DNA from: Burkholderiales bacterium
GTDB lineage: Bacteria; Pseudomonadota; Gammaproteobacteria; Burkholderiales; Burkholderiaceae_D
Direction: 5' to 3'
NCBI GenBank assembly: GCA_016197345.1
Contig: JACPVY010000110.1
Coordinates: 1 to 11,518 of the forward strand
Length of the DNA stretch: 11,518 nt
A program made the position numbers and the translations under genes. Each line of letters opens with the position of its first letter. Position 1 is the first letter of the stretch. The notes beneath the pieces were generated by a model. It ran no database searches, was not told the DNA's origin, and saw nothing but the letters and a program-made list of their open reading frames with translations. Of the stretch, positions 5,711 to 11,518 are shown piece after piece.

Positions 5711-6633
5711 CGAATAGGCACTTTTCCTCGATTATTCTGACTACCGGAGTTGCTATGCCAAGCTCTTCACATCCACCCCACCCTATCGCTCACCGTGCGT
5801 TGATTGCGGAAGATGAGCCGATACTCGCCACCGCACTCAGCCATGCGCTCAAGCGCTTGTGGCCAGCGCTGCAGATCGAGGATATCGCGATGAATGGTCA
5901 AGAAGCGGTTGCCAAAGCCTTGCAGCAAAAACCGGATGTGATGTTTTTCGATATCAAAATGCCCGGCAAAACCGGGCTAGAGGCGGCGCAAGAATTGGTG
6001 GAAGAATGGCCATCGCAAGAGCCATTTCCCTTGCTGGTCTTTGTCACCGCATATGACGAATTTGCCGTGCAAGCCTTTGAATTAGCCGCGCTCGATTATT
6101 TGCTCAAGCCGATTAACGATGCGCGTTTGATGCGCACCATTGAACGCCTACAAATCAAACTCGATGGCCGCAAAGAAGAGCATACGCTAGACTCCAGCCG
6201 CGCTACCGCCGCGCAACTAGGCGTGAGCACGCTTGATCCGGCGCTCTTGCAATTGGTGCAAAGCCTGCAATTGATGCTACCGCAAGCGGCACCCGCAACG
6301 ACTACAGAAACGCTACGCTTTGTGCGCGCAGCGATTGGCAATCAAGTCAAAATGATTCCGATTGAAGAGGTGATTTATTTTGAGGCGACCGATAAATACG
6401 TCAACGTCATCAGTTTGGAAGGCGAAGCGCTGATACGCACGAGCTTGCGTGATTTACATAGCCAACTCGATAGCAAGCAATTCTGGCAAATCCATCGCGG
6501 CACGATAGTCAACTCCAGTTTCGTGCAAGCTGCGCTACGCGATGAAGGGGGCAAGATCAGCGTTAAATTGCGCCATCGCAGCGAAAATCTGCGCGTTTCC
6601 CCCGTGTATGCGCACTTATTTAAACAAATGTAA
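4702..6633 (+). CDS. Fused ORF: LytS-type sensor kinase lacking its ATPase core, joined to a LytTR response regulator
   Basis: The uninterrupted 643-codon frame holds four transmembrane helices (about residues 51-68, 77-97, 111-134, 150-170), a coiled coil (171-205) and the phosphoacceptor block QIEPHMLFNTL (His209). These belong to a LytS/YehU-type kinase. The match stops near residue 293. Residues 295-351 match nothing, because the DNA there encodes the kinase tail in another frame. From residue 352 a complete response regulator follows: receiver (Asp417 in FFDIKMPG, acidic pair ED at 370-371) and a LytTR DNA-binding domain from about residue 535 to the end. The N, G1 and F boxes of the ATPase are absent, so autophosphorylation is not expected. 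The fusion looks like the result of a frame-shifting deletion, not an evolved hybrid kinase. The regulator probably also has its own start at 5755. Whether a full fusion protein is made cannot be told. Confidence 0.75.
   Translation: MTQVRQAPASPTPPEHPPAQVDALDHAEHAAHDSATPAASMDWQRVAREYPFIAAANIAIASALTLTHATNGDFVENLVFSFCIGSLVSFLIHVGVWQLKSRQIKITTGKMVAVALLACVLGIGIGLAIGSVLLGIPGYLVAVNFLTQSNTYVVLLLLMCLVVMIIFWIRSKMERLRAHIAQEKLRAEENARRSLQAQLQLLQAQIEPHMLFNTLANVQGLISFDPPRAAVMLDHLILFLRASLQVARAEHTTLKAEFQLMQAYLDLMAIRMGSRLSFTLELPEELSRQAIAALRCDQYPRALIRFIWRTCEFDVRAKSTARHAGGDAHSIVVAGLANRHFSSIILTTGVAMPSSSHPPHPIAHRALIAEDEPILATALSHALKRLWPALQIEDIAMNGQEAVAKALQQKPDVMFFDIKMPGKTGLEAAQELVEEWPSQEPFPLLVFVTAYDEFAVQAFELAALDYLLKPINDARLMRTIERLQIKLDGRKEEHTLDSSRATAAQLGVSTLDPALLQLVQSLQLMLPQAAPATTTETLRFVRAAIGNQVKMIPIEEVIYFEATDKYVNVISLEGEALIRTSLRDLHSQLDSKQFWQIHRGTIVNSSFVQAALRDEGGKISVKLRHRSENLRVSPVYAHLFKQM
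5755..6633 (+). CDS. LytTR-family response regulator, as a separate gene from its own start
   Basis: From the ATG at 5755, with GGAG five bases upstream, the product is a 292-residue response regulator. The receiver domain (about residues 13-130) has the acidic pair Glu19-Asp20, the phosphoacceptor Asp66 in FFDIKMPG, a Thr in VFVTAYD and the conserved Lys in YLLKPIN. A linker follows. The C-terminal LytTR domain (about 184-292) contains IPIEEVIYFEATDKYVNV and FWQIHRGTIVNSSFV, the usual DNA-binding signature. It should bind direct-repeat promoter sites when phosphorylated. It lies in the same frame as the disrupted kinase and is therefore also the C-terminal part of the fused ORF. The strong ribosome site and the vestigial kinase stop at 5710 argue that it was, and may still be, translated separately. 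With its partner kinase disabled it would need another phosphate donor. Confidence 0.8.
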   Translation: MPSSSHPPHPIAHRALIAEDEPILATALSHALKRLWPALQIEDIAMNGQEAVAKALQQKPDVMFFDIKMPGKTGLEAAQELVEEWPSQEPFPLLVFVTAYDEFAVQAFELAALDYLLKPINDARLMRTIERLQIKLDGRKEEHTLDSSRATAAQLGVSTLDPALLQLVQSLQLMLPQAAPATTTETLRFVRAAIGNQVKMIPIEEVIYFEATDKYVNVISLEGEALIRTSLRDLHSQLDSKQFWQIHRGTIVNSSFVQAALRDEGGKISVKLRHRSENLRVSPVYAHLFKQM

Positions 6634-6791
6634 AGCATGATGCGAATAGTAACAGTTGGCGTGAATCGGCCATAAAACCATAGCAGTAGATAAGCTAGTC
6701 GCGGCAAGCGGTGCTATCATCCTGCCTTCGCCGCACAGTTTATGGTATAGCCGCGCCCTCTCACCCCTATCACCCTTACTCTTGCACACAC

Positions 6792-8657
6792 ATGGAAACA
6801 GCCGCAGCTTTTTTTCACCAAATCAATCAAGAATATCTCGCGCTCCATAAAGCCAAAGAAGATTTATATTGGGCAACGTATATGGGGACTAGCGATGATC
6901 ACAGCGGTTTCACACACGCCGAACAAGCCTTGAAGGCTTTTATTTCCTGCCCTACCCGCCTCGCGAATACACGCCAGCATCGCGCCAGCGTGCAAGCGCT
7001 CCCCGCCACACCCGAACGCGATGCCTTGCTGCATGGTTTGACGGGCTGGATCGCCTTATTTGAAGCCAATATCATCGAAACGCCAGAAGCGCGCGCATTG
7101 ATGGATCAATTGATTGCGAAAGAAAGCGAGTTGTTTGCGGCCAACCAAAAGACCCAGTTTTTCCATTTGAATGAAAAAGGTGAAAGCGAGTTGGCTTCGC
7201 TGAGTTCTCTCATCACCAACATGGCTTTCAACCCGGTCGAGCAGTATCGCAAAAGTAGTTTTGAGGTGTTGCAAAAAATTGAAGAATGGGTATTGCAAAA
7301 CGGTTTTTTAGACATCGTCAAATTACGCAATCGTTTCGCGCAGGCGGTTGGCTATAGCAATTATTTCGAATACAAAGTCCACAAAAACGAAAAAATGACG
7401 GTCGCTGAATTGTTTGCGATTTTGGATGATTTCGAATTGCGCACCCGTGGCAGCAATCAGCGTGCCTTAGCCGAAATGCGCGACAAACATGGTTCTAGCG
7501 CGACTGCACCGTGGAATGTGCGCTTCCACCAAAGTGGCAACGTGGCGCGTGAAATCGAACCATATTTGCCCTTTGCAAAAAGTGTGCAGCGTTGGATCAC
7601 TAGCTTCCGTCAACTTGGCATTCAATTTCGTGGCGCGCGCATGCAACTCGATTTATTGGAGCGCCAAGGCAAGTATCCGAACGGTTTTTGCCATATGCCT
7701 ATCCCGGCTTTTTATGATCAAGACGGCAAATGGATTGCCAGTGAGATCAATTTCACCTCGCTCGCCAAACCCGATCAAACTGGTAGCGGGTTGCGCGGTT
7801 TGACGACGCTGTTTCACGAAGGTGGCCATGCTGCGCAATTTGCTAATGTGACGCAAAACGCGCCGTGCTTTTCACAAGAATTTGCCCCTACTTCGATGGC
7901 TTATGCCGAAACACAATCGATGTTTTGCGATAGCTTGCTAGAAGATGCCGATTGGCTAAAACGCTATGCGAAAAATGCGCAAGGCGAAGCGATGCCGGAT
8001 GAATTGATACGCGCCAAGATCATGCAAGCGCAACCGCACCAAGCCTTTCATCAACGCACCACGGCGCTGGTTGCCTATTTTGAATCGGCTTTGTACAAAC
8101 TGGATGATGACAAATTGACGGCAGAGGCGGTGTTGCGTTTAGCACGGGCGACGGAAACCTCGGTACTCGGCATTAGCGCTTGCCCACGCCCGGTGTTGGC
8201 AATTCCGCATTTGCTCAATCAAGAATCCGCTGCTTCTTACCATGGCTATCTGCTGGCAAAAATGGCGGTAGAACAGACCCGTCACTTTTTCTTGAAACGC
8301 GACGGCTATCTGACCGACAATCCTCATATCGGCCCCGATTTATGCCAACACTATTGGCAACCGGGCAATAGCATCAGCCATGACGAAGGTTTGCGTAGCC
8401 TCACAGGCGAAGGGTTTAATGCGCAATACTTGGCAGACCGTTGCAATTTATCGAGTGAAGAAGCATGGCGCGATGCGCAAGCAACGATTGCCAGCAGCGC
8501 TGCCCGCAGCTACCCGGCCGCACCGTTTGCCGATTTAGATGCGCACATTAGCTTGGTGCATGGGGCTGAAGTAATTGCCGATAATAGCGAATCCGATAGC
8601 CTGATGTCGCAACGCTTTGAAGAATGGGTCGCACAGAAATATCAGATTGCAGCGTAA
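6792..8657 (+). CDS. M3-family zinc metallopeptidase (oligopeptidase-like)
   Basis: The 621-residue soluble protein contains LFHEGGHAAQF (His342, Glu343, His346), the HExxH zinc site. A Glu in MAYAETQSMF (about residue 373) is at the spacing of the third zinc ligand in M3 peptidases. The helical N-terminal half, the SYHGYLLA segment after the active site and the late GEGFNAQYLADRC stretch also fit the family. M3 enzymes such as oligopeptidase A, Dcp and PepF cut short peptides in the cytoplasm; no signal peptide is seen here. I chose the ATG at 6792, where homology begins; upstream in-frame GTG 6711 would add 27 unlikely residues. No good Shine-Dalgarno sequence precedes the ATG, so the start is less certain than the gene. 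It follows the LytTR regulator by 158 bases and probably has its own promoter. Confidence 0.88.
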   Translation: METAAAFFHQINQEYLALHKAKEDLYWATYMGTSDDHSGFTHAEQALKAFISCPTRLANTRQHRASVQALPATPERDALLHGLTGWIALFEANIIETPEARALMDQLIAKESELFAANQKTQFFHLNEKGESELASLSSLITNMAFNPVEQYRKSSFEVLQKIEEWVLQNGFLDIVKLRNRFAQAVGYSNYFEYKVHKNEKMTVAELFAILDDFELRTRGSNQRALAEMRDKHGSSATAPWNVRFHQSGNVAREIEPYLPFAKSVQRWITSFRQLGIQFRGARMQLDLLERQGKYPNGFCHMPIPAFYDQDGKWIASEINFTSLAKPDQTGSGLRGLTTLFHEGGHAAQFANVTQNAPCFSQEFAPTSMAYAETQSMFCDSLLEDADWLKRYAKNAQGEAMPDELIRAKIMQAQPHQAFHQRTTALVAYFESALYKLDDDKLTAEAVLRLARATETSVLGISACPRPVLAIPHLLNQESAASYHGYLLAKMAVEQTRHFFLKRDGYLTDNPHIGPDLCQHYWQPGNSISHDEGLRSLTGEGFNAQYLADRCNLSSEEAWRDAQATIASSAARSYPAAPFADLDAHISLVHGAEVIADNSESDSLMSQRFEEWVAQKYQIAA

Positions 8658-8671
8658 TTACCTCGCGCTAA

Positions 8672-8709
8672 CAGCGCTAGCAGACTGCACAGACGGTCTG
8701 CTAGCGCTG
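8672..8709. repeat. 14-bp perfect inverted repeat built on GCGCTAGC
   Basis: The arms CAGCGCTAGCAGAC (8672-8685) and GTCTGCTAGCGCTG (8696-8709) are perfectly complementary around a 10-base loop, 14 bases after the stop of the peptidase gene. Each arm holds one copy of the over-represented octamer. There is no T tract, so it is not a standard terminator, but it could protect the mRNA 3' end or act as a small REP-like element. A CTAGGCCTAG palindrome follows at 8723-8732. Confidence 0.8.
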
Positions 8710-8740
8710 CAACAATCTATACCTAGGCCTAGCCTTGCGC

Positions 8741-8748
8741 TATACAAT
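8741..8748 (+). promoter_or_regulatory. Possible -10 region of the NTF2-like gene
   Basis: TATACAAT lies about 64 bases before the ATG at 8812. It contains TATACA and TACAAT, both near the -10 consensus. No good -35 hexamer is seen 16-18 bases upstream, so this is only a candidate. Confidence 0.3.
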
Positions 8749-8811
8749 CAAGACTCGATCAAGATTCAATTTCAGTTTCAACCAAGTTGCAAGATGCCAA
8801 GGGGAACCGAC

Positions 8812-9246
8812 ATGAGCGAAGCAACGCCACAAACTGTAGCAGCCGATTTGGCACAAGCCCAACTAGATGCCTACAATGCGCGCGACATCGAAGGATTTTT
8901 GGCCTGCTATGCTGATGATGTGAAAATTTATGCCTATCCCGATACCCTGATGTGTGAGGGTAAAGAGGCGATGCGTTCACGCTATGCCGGCCGTTTCAGC
9001 GATCCCAATATGTACGCCTATGTCGCGCATCGCACCACGATGGGCAACACGGTGTTAGATCATGAATATGTCCGCACCACGGTACCGCTAGGCTTAGCGG
9101 TGTTGCAGGTGATGGCGGTTTACCAGATAGAAGGCGGCAAAATCGCCGAAGTTCGCTTCATTTACGGGCCGCAAGAAGTCGGTGGGCAAATGCCAGATGG
9201 CAGCGGCGCGCCAGCGCTAGCGTTGGGCGAGCTGGAAAACCGATAA
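8812..9246 (+). CDS. NTF2/SnoaL-like protein
   Basis: The 144-residue protein shows the cone-fold pattern of the SnoaL/NTF2-like superfamily. An N-terminal helix (AQAQLDAYNARDIEGFLACYADDVKIY, residues about 14-40) is followed by alternating beta-strands ending in VMAVYQIEGGKIAEVRFIYG. Members include ketosteroid isomerases, polyketide cyclases and many proteins of unknown role. The substrate cannot be predicted, and I see no certain catalytic dyad. The start at 8812 is supported by AAGGGGA at 8799-8805 and by the first helix falling just behind it; the frame is open further upstream but overlaps the peptidase gene. The C-terminal tail (from about residue 125) is rich in Gly, Ala and Pro and probably disordered. 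A GCGCTAGC octamer lies in it. The gene is likely a single transcription unit. Confidence 0.82.
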   Translation: MSEATPQTVAADLAQAQLDAYNARDIEGFLACYADDVKIYAYPDTLMCEGKEAMRSRYAGRFSDPNMYAYVAHRTTMGNTVLDHEYVRTTVPLGLAVLQVMAVYQIEGGKIAEVRFIYGPQEVGGQMPDGSGAPALALGELENR

Positions 9247-9281
9247 AAACCAACCAACAAATGGCAATAAAACAGATTCTT

Positions 9282-9380
9282 GTAGGGTGGGCGACTCGCC
9301 CACCACAACCGCTGTAATAGAGCAAAGTTTCGGTGGGCAGCTTGCCCGAAATGCGATGGGTTGCATGCAACCCACCCTAC
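9282..9380. repeat. REP/BIME-like intergenic inverted-repeat element
   Basis: The element is bounded by GTAGGGTGGG (9282-9291) and its exact complement CCCACCCTAC (9371-9380). Inside are a hairpin with eight-base arms (9286-9293/9297-9304), a five-base hairpin GGGCA/TGCCC (9335-9347) and the 16-base palindrome GGGTTGCATGCAACCC (9358-9373). Repeats with GTAGGGTGGGC ends are common intergenic elements in many bacteria. It lies between two convergent genes, a usual place for such elements. Confidence 0.75.
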
Positions 9381-9400
9381 TGCAAACAAGCGCGCAGCGA

Positions 9401-9415
9401 GTAGGATGGGCAACG
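9401..9415 (+). repeat. Degenerate second copy of the GTAGGGTGGGC repeat end
   Basis: GTAGGATGGGCAACG differs by one base from the left end of the element at 9282 over the first 11 bases. It lies 20 bases beyond the element's right end. No matching right end is seen, so this looks like half an element. Confidence 0.5.
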
Positions 9416-9493
9416 CTTGTACACCGTTTTGAAGCGTCGTAAGAAACGCCTCATTATGAATTTCCCACGGTTGCCACCGGCGTGATATCGCAC

Positions 9494-11518
9494 TTACTTG
9501 CCAAAGAGCCCTTTCAAGCCTTCTTTCAATTTATCCTGCAATTGCGTTTTCACTTCTTCTTTCTTTTCATTGACTTTTTGCGCCGCCATATCTTTTGCCA
9601 TCGCGCCAAAGTCAATTTTCCAACCAATCGCGGTAAATGGGCCAGTCAAACGAACGGGTATCGTGACGCCTTTCAAGGCTTGCAATTCTGGCCCGCCCTG
9701 CCCTTGTAGCGTCGCTACTATCGTCGGTTTGACGGTGTAATCGAGCCTATCTTCACCCAAATTCACATCGCCAGTGCCAGTAACGCGGAACAGCGGTGAT
9801 TTCAAACTGAGATCGTCGTTATGGGCAACACCATTGGCGATTTTTAAGCTCGCGGAGAGCTCGCTAAAGTCGGTTTTATCTTCAGCGTTGGCAGTACCGG
9901 TTTTGCTGCTATCGCCCGCGCCGCTCATCATCGACTTCCCTTCGCGAATGATTTTCGCTAGGTTGAAGCCGCTCACCGCACCATCTTGCAAACTCAATTT
10001 AGCGCTGCCATTCAAGCCTTTTTTCCATTGACTGAGCGTGCCGCCCGAGGTGCTGATATCTAGGTTGACATTGCCTTTACCGTCGAGCGGATTTTTCTTG
10101 ATCGCATCTTTTAGCAGTGGCCCGATTTGAATGCCAGTCAGATTTTGTTTGACGATAAATTGCTGTTGTTTGCCTAGCACTAGCCCGAGCGAACCTTGTA
10201 CGCTACCACCGTATAAATTGGCGCTAAGGGGTGCCAGATCAATTTTGCCGGGTTGGGCATGCATTTCCAGCTTCAAATTCGTCATTTGCATGTTAGCGAC
10301 CTTGATCGTCCCGACTTGTAATTGGGCAGTCGCCTGCAATTTACTCAAACCAGATAAATCGACTGGCACCTCGGGCTTGCTTTTATCTTGCGCCGCTTCA
10401 ATCGCAGAAGGATTGGCGCGGTAGCGATCTGCGTCGATTTTATCCAACACGAGGTTAGCGCTGTAATGCGGGCTGGCAAAATCGCGCATCCCTAGCTTGG
10501 CATCGAAACTGGTTTCATCCAATTTGCCTTTCAAGACGCTATTAATGTTTTGCGCCTTCCAATCGAGCGTCAATAGACCATCGGCATTCATTCCCAGCGT
10601 GCCTTTGCCCGAAGGATGCGGCAATTTGACATCAACCGCGAGCCGGCTCAAATTGGCAAGATTGCGTTTCAAATCGACATGTAAAGGGCTGCTGATGTTG
10701 GCGTGAATCGCGTTATCACCGGCCTTGCCTTCCATCTGCAATTTGAGCTGCTTGGCGTTGATGATCATGCTATCCAAGTTCGCTTGCAGATCGACTTCTA
10801 GCTTGCCCTTGGCTTGTAATTGCTCTTGCGTGACTTCAATTTGCAATGCGAGTTGGGGGAAATTGACGGCTTGGCGACTGCCGCGGAAGGAAGGGGCATC
10901 AAGCGCTACAGCGATCTTATCTTTGCCTTTTGCCATCGAAAAACTCGCGCTGATCTTATCGGCTTGCAAATCTTTTTCATTCAAATCGAGCTTAGGCAGG
11001 CTCATTTTTGCCACTAGATTTTGACCGCCACGTTCGCCATTGACCGCCACACTTAAATCGCTCAGCGCTAGTATGCCGCTAGCCATTTTGAAGCCCGCAT
11101 CGCCCTTCGCTTGCACACTCACAAACGAAAAATCGAGCGCTTTGCCATCAAGCGCTAGATCAAGATTTTTCAAGCTATATTGCTGTTGTTCTAAGTCCAG
11201 CAAAAAGCCGGTGCTCAGCGCGACCTTGCCATGCAATTGGGGATTATCGGCCTGCACTTCCATCGCTAATTTCAACTTGCTAGCGACACCGGATTCGATG
11301 CGCCCGGTTTCCAGATTTACATGATGCAATGCCAGTTTGCGCTTGCCCATGCGATCATCAAAACTCAAATCGGCTTCCCCTATGCGCACGCCGTCGATAT
11401 CAAATTTGATTTTCTCTTCGCTTTGTGGGTCTTTGCTCAGCAAATCGTCGATATTCATTTTGCCGTCGGGCATGCGCACGAGCTTAGCGCGCAAGCCATC
11501 GATTTCCACTTTATCGAC
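9494..11518 (-). CDS. AsmA-family envelope protein (C-terminal part; start lies beyond the window)
   Basis: The frame is open to the right edge (674 residues visible) and continues upstream of the first internal GTG at 11509, so the N-terminus, including the expected membrane anchor, is missing. The sequence is a long run of beta-strand-forming repeats, starting with VRMPDGKMNIDDLL and containing SGLSKLQATAQLQVG and KNPLDGKGNVNLDIS. It ends with the typical AsmA closing region (DYTVKPTIVATLQGQGG, then IPVRLTGPF) and a Lys/Glu-rich helix (KVNEKKEEVKTQLQDKLKEG). AsmA-like proteins are anchored in the inner membrane and span the periplasm. They are related to TamB and YhdP and are thought to carry phospholipids to, or help maintain, the outer membrane. 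The gene converges on the NTF2-like gene, with the repeat element between. Confidence 0.88.
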   Translation of the reverse strand, partial: VDKVEIDGLRAKLVRMPDGKMNIDDLLSKDPQSEEKIKFDIDGVRIGEADLSFDDRMGKRKLALHHVNLETGRIESGVASKLKLAMEVQADNPQLHGKVALSTGFLLDLEQQQYSLKNLDLALDGKALDFSFVSVQAKGDAGFKMASGILALSDLSVAVNGERGGQNLVAKMSLPKLDLNEKDLQADKISASFSMAKGKDKIAVALDAPSFRGSRQAVNFPQLALQIEVTQEQLQAKGKLEVDLQANLDSMIINAKQLKLQMEGKAGDNAIHANISSPLHVDLKRNLANLSRLAVDVKLPHPSGKGTLGMNADGLLTLDWKAQNINSVLKGKLDETSFDAKLGMRDFASPHYSANLVLDKIDADRYRANPSAIEAAQDKSKPEVPVDLSGLSKLQATAQLQVGTIKVANMQMTNLKLEMHAQPGKIDLAPLSANLYGGSVQGSLGLVLGKQQQFIVKQNLTGIQIGPLLKDAIKKNPLDGKGNVNLDISTSGGTLSQWKKGLNGSAKLSLQDGAVSGFNLAKIIREGKSMMSGAGDSSKTGTANAEDKTDFSELSASLKIANGVAHNDDLSLKSPLFRVTGTGDVNLGEDRLDYTVKPTIVATLQGQGGPELQALKGVTIPVRLTGPFTAIGWKIDFGAMAKDMAAQKVNEKKEEVKTQLQDKLKEGLKGLFGK

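Noticed and set aside
4702..6633. A genuine evolved hybrid histidine kinase with a built-in receiver
   Set aside because: The ATPase core is absent, the linker is an out-of-frame kinase tail ending in a clear ancestral stop, and the regulator keeps its own strong ribosome site; deletion and frame shift explain the ORF better.
9158..9413. Minus-strand ORFs of 70-83 codons across the intergenic repeats
   Set aside because: They are translations of the GTAGGGTGGGC element and run antisense into the end of the NTF2-like gene; such ORFs are commonly spurious.
10725..11024. Plus-strand ORFs of about 100 codons opposite the AsmA-family gene
   Set aside because: They are frame shadows of a long, clearly coding minus-strand gene, without ribosome sites or family resemblance.
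1..11518. CRISPR arrays, tRNA or rRNA genes, IS elements, toxin-antitoxin or phage-defence systems
   Set aside because: No regularly spaced repeats, tRNA-like folds, transposase or integrase motifs or defence-gene motifs were seen on either strand by reading.

Overview
The window is ordinary chromosomal DNA of a Gram-negative bacterium, most likely a betaproteobacterium of the order Burkholderiales, perhaps in or near the Oxalobacteraceae. This placement is an inference. It rests on protein style (AsmA-type envelope protein, 2TM/LytS/LytTR cassette, M3 peptidase, periplasmic RNase T2, TldD/PmbA-like pair), on mid-range GC and on codon use. Nothing here looks like a phage, plasmid, IS element, CRISPR array or RNA gene.

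Layout. Positions 1-3939 read leftward. In transcription order they hold an RNase T2 (3939-3190), a strong terminator (3172-3135), a second RNase T2 paralogue (2657-1911), possibly preceded by a small secreted-type ORF (2890-2654), then a TldD-like gene (TTG start, 1778-342). The TldD-like gene overlaps by one base a TldE/PmbA-like partner that runs off the left edge. Positions 4388-9246 read rightward: a 2TM-domain protein, a LytS-type histidine kinase and LytTR response regulator locus, an M3-family zinc metallopeptidase, and an NTF2/SnoaL-like protein. A small inverted-repeat element (9282-9380) lies between the NTF2 gene and a leftward AsmA-family gene (11518-9494) that is cut by the right edge.

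How the genes work together. The 2TM protein, kinase and regulator form a typical two-component signalling cassette. The kinase, however, has lost most of its ATP-binding domain: the frame-1 kinase sequence stops matching at about 5581, and the tail of a HATPase domain resumes in frame 2 at 5585-5710, ending at what was probably the original kinase stop. The shift bypasses that stop, so the reading frame runs on into the in-frame regulator and creates one 643-codon ORF. This is the most striking observation in the window. The TldD/TldE-like pair is predicted to form a heteromeric metalloprotease. The two RNases are about three-quarters identical and are exported, so they probably scavenge RNA in the periplasm or medium. 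Both carry a similar TGTCCC/GCATTG motif about 75-80 bases before their starts.

At the base-composition level, the octamer GCTAGCGC (and its complement) is strongly over-represented, with nine copies by my count. CTAG is about as common as chance predicts, although many proteobacteria avoid it.
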